NCBI GenBank assembly: GCA_017560225.1
Contig: JAFYOJ010000006.1
Coordinates: 1-39,086, forward strand
Source of the DNA: Clostridia bacterium
GTDB lineage: Bacteria; Bacillota; Clostridia; UBA1212; UBA1255
Length of the DNA: 39,086 nucleotides
Reading direction: 5' to 3'
Shown: in pieces, positions 24,752-33,331 of the stretch
Numbering within the stretch: the stretch's first letter is position 1
Layout of the letters: each line of letters begins with the position of its first letter
Notes under the pieces: model-generated
Database searches by the model: none
Told to the model about the DNA's origin: nothing
What the model saw: only the letters and a program-made list of their open reading frames with translations
Translations under genes and position numbers: made by a program

Positions 24752-24765
24752 CCGGCACCTCCCGC

Positions 24766-24785
24766 TGTATTACTGGACTAATACA
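24766..24785. promoter_or_regulatory. Likely GntR operator (perfect inverted repeat)
   Basis: TGTATTA, a 6-bp centre and TAATACA form a perfect 7-bp-arm palindrome that starts at the base after the -10 box and covers the expected start point. Its position is ideal for repression of the GntR-ABC operon. Confidence 0.75.
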
Positions 24786-24815
24786 ATGATACAACAAAAC
24801 AAATTGGGTTGTCAA
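24786..24815 (-). promoter_or_regulatory. Predicted promoter of the GntR-ABC operon
   Basis: The minus strand has TTGACA (24815-24810) and TATCAT (24791-24786) with an 18-bp spacer. The -35 box lies inside palindromic unit 1 of the neighbouring repeat array. Confidence 0.7.
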
Positions 24816-24839
24816 GGCTCTTTTTACTGATTTACACCC
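24806..24839. repeat. GGG...CCC palindrome-like unit 1 at the WYL locus (34 bp, imperfect)
   Basis: On the minus strand it begins GGGTGTAAAT and ends ACAACCC. The arms pair only partly, but the GGGYGTAAAT start matches unit 2. It overlaps the -35 of the GntR operon promoter. Confidence 0.5.
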
Positions 24840-24846
24840 ACACTTT

Positions 24847-24879
24847 GGGCGTAAATGCGAAAAACTTGGGTTTTAACCC
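24847..24879. repeat. GGG...CCC palindrome-like unit 2 at the WYL locus (33 bp)
   Basis: It begins GGGCGTAAAT and ends TTTTAACCC. It shares a 12-bp GGGTTTTAACCC core with unit 3. Confidence 0.7.
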
Positions 24880-24900
24880 AAAAAATCAGGTTTTACGCCC
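24868..24900. repeat. GGG...CCC palindrome-like unit 3 at the WYL locus (33 bp)
   Basis: It begins GGGTTTTAACCC and ends TTTTACGCCC. Units 2 and 3 together form a larger nested palindrome with outer arms TTTGGGCGTAAA and TTTACGCCCAAA (12 bp, perfect). The array lies just before the WYL gene's -35. Confidence 0.75.
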
Positions 24901-24904
24901 AAAC

Positions 24905-24933
24905 TTGTGTTTCGTCTCAAAATTCGCTATACT
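24905..24933 (+). promoter_or_regulatory. Predicted promoter of the WYL regulator gene
   Basis: TTGTGT (24905-24910) and TATACT (24928-24933) are separated by 17 bp and lie 22 bp before the start codon. The nested palindrome lies directly upstream. Confidence 0.55.
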
Positions 24934-24955
24934 AAATCAAAAGGAGTGTTGCAAT

Positions 24956-25945
24956 ATGCCAAGAGGAGCCAATCAGAAGATTAAGATTTTATATTTAATG
25001 CGCATTTTACTGGAACGAACCGATGACGCACACGGTCTGACCACAGAAGAACTGATTGGCGCACTTCAAAATATGGGCGTAGACGCCGAAAGAAAGACCA
25101 TTTACGATGATATTGAGACACTGCGCGTATTCGGTATGGATATTGAACAGCGCAAAGGGAAGAAAACTACCTATCACGTTATCAGTCGAGAATTTGAACT
25201 GCCGGAGCTGAAACTCTTGGTGGATATCGTGCAATCCTCTAAATTTATTACCCATAAGAAAAGTAATGAAATGATTAAGAAATTAGCCAATTTCGCCAGC
25301 CAACACGAAGCGCAGCAACTGAAACGAAACGTGGTGGTGCATAATCGAATCAAGACCATGAACGAAAGTATTTATTACTTCGTAGATGCCATTCACGAAG
25401 CCATCGGCAAGAACGCGAAGATCACTTTCCAGTATTTTACCTGGAACGAGAAGAAAGAGAAAGTGCTCCGCCACGACGGACGCCTCTACGAAATCAGTCC
25501 TTGGGCACTGACTTGGGACGACGAGAATTATTATATGATCGGATTTGATAGCCACGCAGGGACGATTAAGCATTTTCGCGTGGACAAGATGCAGCGGATT
25601 CAGCTTACGGAGCAAAAGCGAGACGGCGAAGCCCATTTCAAAGATTTTGACTTAGGTGCTTATTCCAAGAAAACATTCGGTATGTACGGCGGTAAAGAAG
25701 AAACCGTGACGCTGCGGTGTAAGAATCATTTGGCCGCGGTGATGCTGGACCGTTTCGGGCAGGACATCATCTTCCGCAAGGTAGATGACGAGCATTTCGA
25801 GTTCCACATCAAAGTCCAGACCAGTCCCCTATTCTACGCTTGGGTACTGAATTTCGGGGACGAGGTTAAAATAACAGCGCCCCTTTCTGTACAAGAGGCG
25901 CTGAAAGACCGACTGGAAGCCGTGCTTCGTCTGTATCACACGTAA
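24956..25945 (+). CDS. HTH and WYL-domain transcriptional regulator
   Basis: The 329-aa protein has an N-terminal winged HTH (residues about 5-70, with ERKTIYDDIETLRVFG) and a WYL domain with ISPWALTWDDENYYMIGFD and a KHFRVDKM strand, followed by a C-terminal WCX-like region. WYL regulators sense nucleic acids or nucleotides and control defence, DNA repair or metabolism. The start has AAGGAG upstream; the open frame from 24809 reads through the palindromes and is rejected. The nested palindrome abutting its promoter is a candidate autoregulatory site. Its stop overlaps the small convergent membrane gene by 10 nt. Confidence 0.92.
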   Translation: MPRGANQKIKILYLMRILLERTDDAHGLTTEELIGALQNMGVDAERKTIYDDIETLRVFGMDIEQRKGKKTTYHVISREFELPELKLLVDIVQSSKFITHKKSNEMIKKLANFASQHEAQQLKRNVVVHNRIKTMNESIYYFVDAIHEAIGKNAKITFQYFTWNEKKEKVLRHDGRLYEISPWALTWDDENYYMIGFDSHAGTIKHFRVDKMQRIQLTEQKRDGEAHFKDFDLGAYSKKTFGMYGGKEETVTLRCKNHLAAVMLDRFGQDIIFRKVDDEHFEFHIKVQTSPLFYAWVLNFGDEVKITAPLSVQEALKDRLEAVLRLYHT

Positions 25946-26121
25946 TCTTCTCTTCTGCCGAAATCACTGAACACCAATGCCCATAAGATAATGCCTACCA
26001 CCAGCATCGGTACACCCAAGAGTTTGCCGGCAGGCGCTGCCAACGCAAGCAAGTAAACCCCTGCCACCGGCATTAAAATAATTATAAGAGCGAGTATCGT
26101 GATCCATCCGTTTAATTTCAT
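25936..26121 (-). CDS. Small two-helix membrane protein
   Basis: The 61-aa product has two hydrophobic helices (residues about 6-28 and 36-50) and a charged tail (FGRREDYV). I do not recognise a family. The start is uncertain: ATG 26121 begins the hydrophobic part, while ATG 26217 would add 32 polar residues. A TATACT box on the minus strand at 26178-26173 favours 26121. It overlaps the WYL gene end by 10 nt. Confidence 0.5.
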   Translation of the reverse strand: MKLNGWITILALIIILMPVAGVYLLALAAPAGKLLGVPMLVVGIILWALVFSDFGRREDYV

Positions 26122-26292
26122 CTCAAACACAACCTTTCTGGGTTTCCCGGTGTCAACCGGTGTATTCAGTATAGTTTTATTGCTGTCCAATAAAACGGGC
26201 ATATATTTATTTCGCATAAATCACGTTGACCATTTTTTTGTACACTCATTCCTTTATAATGTGCTGGTAAATTTATAAAGGAGGTGCCGTAA

Positions 26293-26694
26293 ATGGCAAG
26301 CACACTGAAACAATCATACGAGGACAACCGAGGAGAAATTACTGATTTTTGCAAACAGCACAATATGAAAATGGTAGAGTTAGAAGATGCCTTTCATATT
26401 TGTACAGACGTAGGCAGTTGGAAACTGACGGAGGATGCGTTGTTTCATAAAAACAACACCCGGGGATATCACCGGCAGCACGTAGAATTCGATTCTATTT
26501 TTGAGTATCTCGCGTATATCGCAGACCACGACACATTCCGCAAGGAGAATCCTGTATACAAAAGAAAAGATGCCAACCAAAGTCCCCACGTATTCAAGCC
26601 CGCACAGAAATATCGAAAGCAACTTTGGCGTAAATCTGAATTACGCAATATTTTCAACTGTATGGACGGCATCCGCCAATATCAATTTGCGTAA
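26293..26694 (+). CDS. Unrecognised 133-aa cytosolic protein
   Basis: I do not recognise this protein. It is polar and aromatic-rich, with no signal or membrane segment. It has an N-terminal helix (TLKQSYEDNRGEITDFCKQ), a middle CTDVGSWKLT segment, and a basic C-terminal part (YRKQLWRKSELRNIFNCMDG). A strong AAAGGAGG and a TATAAT box at 26254-26259 support real expression. It stands alone between the small membrane gene and the MBL hydrolase. Confidence 0.75.
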   Translation: MASTLKQSYEDNRGEITDFCKQHNMKMVELEDAFHICTDVGSWKLTEDALFHKNNTRGYHRQHVEFDSIFEYLAYIADHDTFRKENPVYKRKDANQSPHVFKPAQKYRKQLWRKSELRNIFNCMDGIRQYQFA

Positions 26695-26719
26695 GGCGTA
26701 GTCCCCCCCCCTTTCTCCA

Positions 26720-26749
26720 TTGACACCTCCCCTGTCCACCGCCTATAAT
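26720..26749 (+). promoter_or_regulatory. Predicted promoter of the MBL hydrolase gene
   Basis: A perfect TTGACA (26720-26725) and TATAAT (26744-26749) are separated by 18 bp. A run of nine C (26703-26711) lies just upstream. Confidence 0.75.
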
Positions 26750-26771
26750 GGTGGCAGCGGGAGGTATCTTT

Positions 26772-27545
26772 ATGCGCATTACTTGTTTAACGGAGAACAC
26801 AGCCAAGCCCGGCTTCGAGGCCGAGCACGGATTATCTTTGTATATCGAAACCCCGGGGAAGAAAATTTTGTTCGATATGGGGCAGACGGACCTTTTTACC
26901 CGGAATGCCGGTAAAATGGGGATTGATCTCGCCCAAGCAGACCTTGCCATCCTCTCCCACGGCCACTACGACCACGGCGGCGGTCTTCCAACGTTTCTCA
27001 CAATCAACCACCATGCGCCCGTATATGTAAACGAGCACGTCTTCGGCGCTTATTATAACGGCACAACGAAATACATCGGTCTGGGGAGAGAGCTTCAAGA
27101 CAATCCGCGCCTGACGCTGACGGGAGATGTTCACAAAATAGAAGAAGGCCTTACGCTGTATACTTGTAATACAAACGTAAAGCCTTATGATTTAGGTTCT
27201 TTTGGGCTCACCCAAAGAACGGGTGACGAGTTCCACCCGGATCCATTCCTCCACGAACAGTATCTGCTCATAGAAGAAGCCGGCAGAAAAGTGCTGATCA
27301 GCGGTTGCTCTCACAAAGGCATTTTAAATATTGTACAATGGTTTCAGCCCCACATATTGGTGGGCGGATTTCATTTTTCCAAATTGCCCTTAGATGAGAC
27401 ACTGGCAAACTATGCCCGTATCTTAAACGAAAGCGAGACGGACTTCTACACTTGTCACTGTACAGGCACCGAGCAGTTCGCCTACATGCAGCAATGGCTG
27501 CCCGGGCTTGCCTACTTGTCCGCGGGAGACGTACTCAGCCTTTAA
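26772..27545 (+). CDS. MBL-fold metallohydrolase
   Basis: The 257-aa protein has the metallo-beta-lactamase zinc motif (SHGHYDHGGGL, residues about 59-69), a second His in GCSHKGI and a late THCTG-like CHCTGTE segment. It resembles the cytosolic subgroup related to the archaeal dihydropterin (beta-RFAP-type) MBL proteins; its substrate is unknown. ATG 26772 has GGGAGG upstream. It overlaps the convergent thioredoxin gene by 11 nt. Confidence 0.9.
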   Translation: MRITCLTENTAKPGFEAEHGLSLYIETPGKKILFDMGQTDLFTRNAGKMGIDLAQADLAILSHGHYDHGGGLPTFLTINHHAPVYVNEHVFGAYYNGTTKYIGLGRELQDNPRLTLTGDVHKIEEGLTLYTCNTNVKPYDLGSFGLTQRTGDEFHPDPFLHEQYLLIEEAGRKVLISGCSHKGILNIVQWFQPHILVGGFHFSKLPLDETLANYARILNESETDFYTCHCTGTEQFAYMQQWLPGLAYLSAGDVLSL

Positions 27546-27843
27546 GCATGGCCAGAATCTGCTCTTTTGAACGAGCACCTACGGCTTGATTCACAATCTT
27601 GCCATCCTTCATCACAACCAACAAAGGAATACTTACAACGCCGAACTCCATGGTCAGTTCCGGTTCATTGTCTACGTTAATCTTGCCTACCAAATACTGG
27701 GGGTTCTCCTTGGCAATCTCATCCACCACGGGAGACACCATCATGCAAGGGCCGCACCAATCTGCGTAGAAATCCAACAAAACAGTCTTATCGCTGTTCT
27801 TCACTTCATCAAAATTGCTCTTACTAACTTTCATAACAGACAT
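27535..27843 (-). CDS. trxA: Thioredoxin
   Basis: This 102-aa thioredoxin has the active site DFYADWCGPCMMVSP (Cys about 31 and 34) and the cis-Pro loop VVSIPLLVV. It reduces protein disulfides with thioredoxin reductase, which is not in the window. AGGTGG precedes the ATG. It lies 22 nt downstream of the lipoprotein gene, so co-transcription is possible. Confidence 0.95.
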   Translation of the reverse strand: MSVMKVSKSNFDEVKNSDKTVLLDFYADWCGPCMMVSPVVDEIAKENPQYLVGKINVDNEPELTMEFGVVSIPLLVVMKDGKIVNQAVGARSKEQILAMLKG

Positions 27844-27865
27844 ATTGCATCCACCTTTCTTTTGT

Positions 27866-28576
27866 TTAGTTTACATATACAGCGTAGAAATCATCAACGG
27901 AAATTTCTGTTCGTGCGCTTTCTTGATGGGCCGTCATAATATAATTCCCATCCACCAGCTCTACGGAAATCGTCTTGCTCACCTTGAAGTAAGCCATTTG
28001 ATTATTCTCATACGTGCTTTCGCCGGTGTGGTAGGTTACGGTAAAATGGGTGTCATCCACCTGCGTATAGGATTCATAGATCGCCCGGATCGGCATATCC
28101 CCGTAAGCACCGTGATAAGTAATCGTCAAAGTATCACTTTCCGGATCCAGCACCAAATCTTCGTTGGTAATGGGCAAATAATCGTAAGTACGACCTAAAT
28201 ACTTCTCTGTAAAAGCATCCAACGCCGTAATCTTGTAAGAATAACTGTACCCCCCATTATCGTCTGCAAAATTACAAGGGTCTACGTGTTCAATAGCCCA
28301 CATAAACACGCGCGCGGTAGTCAAATCATCAATACTGGTATAATACCCAAAATTGTTATATCCATCCACATTCAGAAGTGCCGGATACGTTTTCAAATAA
28401 TCCTCCAAAACAAACGGCTTCTCTGTAGGTGTCGCGGCAGGTGCTTCGGTAGGCAGCGCAGAGGGCGATTCCGTAGGAATCACCGTGGGCGACGATTCCG
28501 TTTCCACACCGGTCTCACAGGCAGCGGCAGTAAACACCAATACAACCGCAAATAAAATTGCAAAAATCTTCTTCAT
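27866..28576 (-). CDS. Lipoprotein of unknown function with Thr/Pro spacer
   Basis: The 236-aa product has a lipoprotein signal peptide ending TAAAC, a Thr-Pro-Ser-Glu spacer of about 40 residues, and an extracellular globular domain rich in Tyr and Asp. I do not recognise the domain. GGAAGGAT precedes the ATG. It is 3 nt downstream of the YczE-like gene, so they likely share a transcript. Confidence 0.8.
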   Translation of the reverse strand: MKKIFAILFAVVLVFTAAACETGVETESSPTVIPTESPSALPTEAPAATPTEKPFVLEDYLKTYPALLNVDGYNNFGYYTSIDDLTTARVFMWAIEHVDPCNFADDNGGYSYSYKITALDAFTEKYLGRTYDYLPITNEDLVLDPESDTLTITYHGAYGDMPIRAIYESYTQVDDTHFTVTYHTGESTYENNQMAYFKVSKTISVELVDGNYIMTAHQESARTEISVDDFYAVYVN

Positions 28577-28579
28577 TCT

Positions 28580-29272
28580 CTATCCTTCCTTTCTCGTAGT
28601 CAAAATTCTTTCCAATGCCGGCACCATTGGGGTGGGCACGGTAAAATAGTCCAAAATCTTTCCCCATATCAGAATAATGGGCGCATTAATGAAGGTCGTG
28701 ACCAAGGTGCCAAGGCCTATCCCTTGATAGCATCCCGTCAGTACTGCAAGCAAACCGGAGAGGGCAAGCAGGCTGATATCAAACACCCATTTTACCCGAT
28801 TCACAGAAAAACTGTAGCGGACCGCCACTTCACTCACAAACAGTTCGAACACCTGTACAGGCATATACGTACGGAAGAAGCACGTTACACCCAAAGCCGT
28901 AACCACGTCACCGATCAGCAAAGTGCCCCACTGCATCCAAAGGCCTGTAGGCGCAAAATCCGCCAGCAGCCACAAAAAGAAATCCAAAGTGTATCCGTAC
29001 AGTACACCCACCAAGAATGCCAGTAAATATTGCCATTTGAAGCGGCGAATAATCAGGCACATCAAAACAATCATAATGCCCTGAATAATGTACTCGGTTA
29101 CGCCTACGGAAAGCCAACCGTACGTACCTTGCAAAGCCCCGGACAGAATAAATGAAGGCGCTGCAATCATGGATACACCCAAATCTGCTTTGCTGCAAAT
29201 AGCCACGCCAAAGGCGATAAACACAATGCCCAAAACCCACATCAATTCAGCCGTTCTATGTATCTTCTTCAT
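28580..29272 (-). CDS. YczE/YitT-like membrane protein (DUF6198-type)
   Basis: The 230-aa protein has about six transmembrane helices with the pattern seen in YczE-like integral membrane proteins: an early GVAICSKADLGVSMIAAPSF and a later GIGLGTLVTTFINAP. Its function is unknown. ATG 29272 has AAAGGACG upstream; an ATG at 29290 is possible but has no clear SD. A TACAAT -10 box lies just before the leader. Confidence 0.8.
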   Translation of the reverse strand: MKKIHRTAELMWVLGIVFIAFGVAICSKADLGVSMIAAPSFILSGALQGTYGWLSVGVTEYIIQGIMIVLMCLIIRRFKWQYLLAFLVGVLYGYTLDFFLWLLADFAPTGLWMQWGTLLIGDVVTALGVTCFFRTYMPVQVFELFVSEVAVRYSFSVNRVKWVFDISLLALSGLLAVLTGCYQGIGLGTLVTTFINAPIILIWGKILDYFTVPTPMVPALERILTTRKEG

Positions 29273-29331
29273 GGATGTCCGTCCTTTCATTCACCGGATA
29301 ATTGTACCATAATTTTGCGTCACGGAAAAGA

Positions 29332-29360
29332 TTGTTTTTTAGCACGTATAATGATATAAT
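29332..29360 (+). promoter_or_regulatory. Predicted promoter of the lipid operon
   Basis: TTGTTT (29332-29337) and TATAAT (29355-29360) are separated by 17 bp. A second TATAAT lies at 29347-29352. Confidence 0.65.
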
Positions 29361-29403
29361 AAATTGTCATATTGTAGATGGGCAATTGCATAGGAGTACA
29401 GAT

Positions 29404-30342
29404 ATGAAAGATTTTATTATTTTACCGGACTTAACCTGTGATTGTTCCGAGGAAATTCGGAAATATTTCGGCTTAACTGACTATATTCAAGGATACGTGC
29501 ATATCAACGACGAAAGTTTGCGCACCACCCTGGATTGGAGCATCATCTCCCGCGATCAGTTCTATAAGACGCTGGCCAACAAGAAGAACAAGGTCAGCAG
29601 TGCGGTAGCCAGTCCGGAAGAATTTTACCAATGCTTCAAACAATATGCTGAGCAAGGACTGGATATCCTCAGCATGTCCCTTTCTTCGAAAATCAGCTCT
29701 ACTTACAGCATTGCCGCTTCCGCTGCAAAACGCATTCAAGAAGAGTATCCGAATTGTAACATATACTGTTTTGACTCCCTGCGCATGTCCGGTTCCTTCG
29801 GTTTATTGGTGGCCTACGCTTGCGAATTAAAAGCACAAGGCAAGACCTTCCGGGAAGTCATTGACTGGTTGGAAATCAATAAACACTGTGTCCACCAAAT
29901 GGGTCCCATTGACGACTTAACTTTCGTGGCTCGCCGGGGACAAATTTCCAGCGGCAAAGCCTTTATGGGCAATTTAGTCGGCATTAAGCCCATGGGAGAT
30001 TCCAATGCAGACGGTTACGTGACCGTGCTGGCCAAGGTAAAGGGCATCAAGAAAGCCTTAGACGCAACTGTCGCTTACTTAATCAAAATGGCAAAAAGCC
30101 AAGACCAATATGTATTTATCAGCCACAGCGACCGGGAAGACTACGCGCTTACGCTGAAAGAAAAGATCGAAGCTGCCGCCTCCTTCAAAAAGGTATTCGT
30201 CAGCGACGTATTCAGCGGGTGCGGTACCAATATCGGTCCCGGCATGATCGGCGTCTATTTCTTAGGCGACCCCGTAACAAAAGATTTAGCGAAAGAGAAA
30301 GAAGCATTGAATGCTGCCATTGAAGAGGTTACCCACGTATGA
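29404..30342 (+). CDS. fakB: DegV family fatty-acid-binding protein (FakB-like)
   Basis: FakB binds a free fatty acid and presents it to FakA for phosphorylation. The 312-aa protein has the DegV fold pattern: IILPDLTCDCSEE, the SMSSKISSTY segment that holds the head-group-binding Ser, a conserved basic RRGQISS segment, and a C-terminal GPGMIGVYFLG. ATG 29404 has AGGAG upstream. Its stop overlaps fakA by 4 nt, which strongly supports a functional pair. Confidence 0.93.
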   Translation: MKDFIILPDLTCDCSEEIRKYFGLTDYIQGYVHINDESLRTTLDWSIISRDQFYKTLANKKNKVSSAVASPEEFYQCFKQYAEQGLDILSMSLSSKISSTYSIAASAAKRIQEEYPNCNIYCFDSLRMSGSFGLLVAYACELKAQGKTFREVIDWLEINKHCVHQMGPIDDLTFVARRGQISSGKAFMGNLVGIKPMGDSNADGYVTVLAKVKGIKKALDATVAYLIKMAKSQDQYVFISHSDREDYALTLKEKIEAAASFKKVFVSDVFSGCGTNIGPGMIGVYFLGDPVTKDLAKEKEALNAAIEEVTHV

Positions 30343-31985
30343 TTGCACAGCTGGATGGTTTATCTTATCGTCATATTCTCCATAGCGGTATTCAAAATTT
30401 AGAACAATATCGCACCGTATTGAACGACCTCAACGTGTTCCCCGTCCCCGACGGAGACACCGGTACCAATATGGTGATGACACTGCGTTACGGATATGAC
30501 GCCATTCAGGAAGACGACAAAACACTTTCCCAAGTAGCGGGACGTTTTGCTTCCGCCTCCGTGTTCGGTGCCAGAGGAAATTCCGGCGTCATTGTATCCC
30601 AATTCTTCAAAGGATTATCCGACACATTGAAAGAATGGGAAACAGCCAGTTGTGAAATATTCTCTCGGGCCCTGGAAAATGGTTGCAAATATGCCTACGC
30701 ATCGGTGGCACAGCCCGTGGAAGGTACCATTTTAACCGTATTAAAAGACGCTTCCAAAGCGGTTGCCAAAGCGCTGCCCTTAGAAAGCATTGACGCTGTG
30801 ATTGACACGTTCTTAACAGAAGCAAAAGTTTCCCTTGCCCACACGCCGGACTTGCTACCCATCTTACGCAAAGCCAGTGTCGTAGACAGCGGTGGCAGCG
30901 GCATTGTGTATTTCTTTGAGGGCGTACAAAAATATTTACGGGGAGAACCCATCGAAACCGTGGCCAAAGCAGAAGAAACTCCAACCGGCGACGCAATCGA
31001 TCTGTCTTTATTTAATAAAAACACACCGTTTAATTACGGATATTGCACAGAAGGCGTTTTACAGCTCACCGTGGATCCGGAATCCTTTGAATACAAGAAT
31101 TTCAAAGAGAAATTGGCGGACCTGGGCGAGTCCGTGGTATCGTCTTTAGAGGGCGATAAGGTAAAATTACATATTCACACCAAACGGCCCGGCAAACTCA
31201 TGGATTTCTGCCAGAAGTACGGCGAATTCCTCACCATTAAGATGGAGAATATGAGCGTACAGCACGCTCAGCAAGAGAAACAACAGAAAGAAGCCAGAAA
31301 GTTCTTATATGATGCGGATCGGGCACCGGGAAATTATGCGGTGGTGGCGGTGGCTTCCAACTTGCAGATGCAGCAGTGCTTCTTTGATATGGGCGCAGAC
31401 GTGGTCATCTTAAGTGATATTGCCCCCTCCTCCCAGGATTTCATGGACGCATTCAAGTTGACTTCTGCAAAACAAATTTTGGTATTCCCCAACAGTGCAA
31501 ACTCCATTTTATCCTCCATGCAGGCAGGCAGTTTGTACAAGAAGGCGAAAATAACGGTATTAAACAGCCGTTCCATTGCAGAATGTTATGCAACCCTTTC
31601 TATTTTAGATTTTGACAGTACCTTAGACGAAGCTGTAGCGCTTGCCAACGGCGTTTTGTCCGAGCTGTATCAATTATCTATTTACCAAGCAGTGAAAGAC
31701 GTTAAATACGGCAGCAAAACCATCCGGAAAGATGATTTCTTTGCCTTATCCAATAATAAAATTCTAAGTATTGAGAAAACGCTGGAAAATATTACAATGC
31801 GCACTATTGATGATGTTTTGCAGAAGCAACCTTATGAAGTCGTTACATTATTCTACGGCAAACGGATTATGCCGGAATATATAGAACATTTGCTTTCAGA
31901 ACTGCAAGATCAAAACTACGATGCAGAATTTGCAGCCATTTCCACCCTTGAAACGGTATACGATATCACAATTATATTTGAGTAA
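30339..31985 (+). CDS. fakA: Fatty acid kinase catalytic subunit (FakA, DhaL-domain)
   Basis: FakA phosphorylates the fatty acid held by FakB to acyl-phosphate, which PlsY or PlsX can use for phospholipid synthesis. The 548-aa protein has an N-terminal DhaL domain with the Mg-binding VPDGDTGTNM motif (residues about 36-45) and ARGNSGVIVSQ, then a middle and C-terminal DegV-like domain. The length matches FakA (about 550 aa). The ATGA overlap with fakB and the downstream PlsC-type gene place it in exogenous lipid use. Confidence 0.95.
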   Translation: MIAQLDGLSYRHILHSGIQNLEQYRTVLNDLNVFPVPDGDTGTNMVMTLRYGYDAIQEDDKTLSQVAGRFASASVFGARGNSGVIVSQFFKGLSDTLKEWETASCEIFSRALENGCKYAYASVAQPVEGTILTVLKDASKAVAKALPLESIDAVIDTFLTEAKVSLAHTPDLLPILRKASVVDSGGSGIVYFFEGVQKYLRGEPIETVAKAEETPTGDAIDLSLFNKNTPFNYGYCTEGVLQLTVDPESFEYKNFKEKLADLGESVVSSLEGDKVKLHIHTKRPGKLMDFCQKYGEFLTIKMENMSVQHAQQEKQQKEARKFLYDADRAPGNYAVVAVASNLQMQQCFFDMGADVVILSDIAPSSQDFMDAFKLTSAKQILVFPNSANSILSSMQAGSLYKKAKITVLNSRSIAECYATLSILDFDSTLDEAVALANGVLSELYQLSIYQAVKDVKYGSKTIRKDDFFALSNNKILSIEKTLENITMRTIDDVLQKQPYEVVTLFYGKRIMPEYIEHLLSELQDQNYDAEFAAISTLETVYDITIIFE

Positions 31986-31999
31986 CACAGGAGGAAGTT

Positions 32000-33331
32000 A
32001 TGAAGAAAATTACAGACAGAAAGAAACTGATTTTATTTGGATGTTCCGGATTAGGTGTCAATATGCTCACACTGATGATGGGATCCTATTTGTGCAGTGC
32101 GCTTCTGGTGGGCGGATTCGAGGAACATATTGAATCCTGGACCTATTTAAGCAAAGACTTGGTAGTGGCCGGTCTTTGGGCAGTTTTGGTCTTCCTGGCA
32201 AAAGCCTTAGACGGCATTATCGACTTGCCTTTGTCTAATTTTGCAGATAAATTACATACGAAATTAGGACGGAGAAAAACAGCGATTTTGATCGGTTTCG
32301 TGCCTATGGTCATTTCCTATCTGTTATTCTTATTCCCCTTGAATTCCGGCGCAACACTGTCGAATACACTTTGGTTCGGTACACTGCTTTGCATCTTCTA
32401 CACTTGTTACACCTTGACCATGCTTACCTATTACGCCGCTTTCGCCGAGATTTGCGATTCCGAGAAAGACACCGTATTCCTTTCCAATGTGAAATCCATT
32501 TGCGACGTAGTGTATTTCAGCTTGGCCTACTCTTTAATCCCCGTATTTATTAGTTTAAATATCAACATTCGTATGGTAGCACTGATCTTCCTGCCCCTTT
32601 GCTTAACCATGTTGATTCCCTTCTTCTTGCTGAAAGAGAATGGCGAGGAAGAACAGGAAGTGCGGGCATTAACACTGGGCACCGCCTTAAAGACAGCGTT
32701 TCAGAACAAACCCTATATTTACTTCTTGTGCACTACCTTTATGATGGCCATCGGTCTTCAGCTGTTCTTAGGCGGCATCAATGAAGTATTTTCTTCCACC
32801 GGATTGAATATGACCGTAGTAATGGCATCTTCCTTTGCACCGGTGCCTTTCACGTTGATTTTGTATAATCACTTCATCAAAAAGAAAGGTTTGGGCTTTG
32901 CTTATCGCTATGCTTTAGCTATTTACTCCGTAGGTATGATGGTATTGTACCTTTGCTTCAAACTTTCCGATAAAATTCCTATGCTGTATCTTACATTGAT
33001 TGCGTTGTGTGGCGGTATTCTCATTTCCTTTGCCATCGGTGCTTTCTTCTCCATTAACTATACAGTACCCACCCACTTAGCAAAGAAAGAGTTCGAAGCT
33101 ACCGGTAAAAATGTAGCTACGATGCTGTTCGCCGTTCAAGGTGTATTTGAAGGCGTGGCAGCCGGCGTGGCAACCGGTATTATTCTGGTTAATTTGAAGG
33201 CGTACAAAGTCATCTCCTGGCTGCCTATTTTGGTAGCTGCAGCTTGTATGATCGCCTTTTTGATGTCCCTGAAATTCCCCGACGTCATTGGAAAGATGGG
33301 TAAACAAGAGAAAGATAAGGAGAACCAATGA
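32000..33331 (+). CDS. MFS transporter, GPH/MelB-like family
   Basis: The 443-aa protein has 12 transmembrane helices and the GPH-family loop ALDGIIDLPLSNFADKLHTKLGRRK, related to MelB. Canonical members import sugars with cations, but the animal homologue MFSD2A imports lysophosphatidylcholine. Because this gene sits between fakA and a PlsC acyltransferase, lysolipid or fatty-acid-like cargo is a reasonable inference. AGGAGG precedes the ATG. Its stop overlaps the next start by 4 nt. Confidence 0.9.
   Translation: MKKITDRKKLILFGCSGLGVNMLTLMMGSYLCSALLVGGFEEHIESWTYLSKDLVVAGLWAVLVFLAKALDGIIDLPLSNFADKLHTKLGRRKTAILIGFVPMVISYLLFLFPLNSGATLSNTLWFGTLLCIFYTCYTLTMLTYYAAFAEICDSEKDTVFLSNVKSICDVVYFSLAYSLIPVFISLNINIRMVALIFLPLCLTMLIPFFLLKENGEEEQEVRALTLGTALKTAFQNKPYIYFLCTTFMMAIGLQLFLGGINEVFSSTGLNMTVVMASSFAPVPFTLILYNHFIKKKGLGFAYRYALAIYSVGMMVLYLCFKLSDKIPMLYLTLIALCGGILISFAIGAFFSINYTVPTHLAKKEFEATGKNVATMLFAVQGVFEGVAAGVATGIILVNLKAYKVISWLPILVAAACMIAFLMSLKFPDVIGKMGKQEKDKENQ

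Noticed and set aside
24809-24955. N-terminal extension of the WYL regulator
   Set aside because: It reads through palindromes and the promoter; ATG 24956 has a strong SD and begins the HTH.
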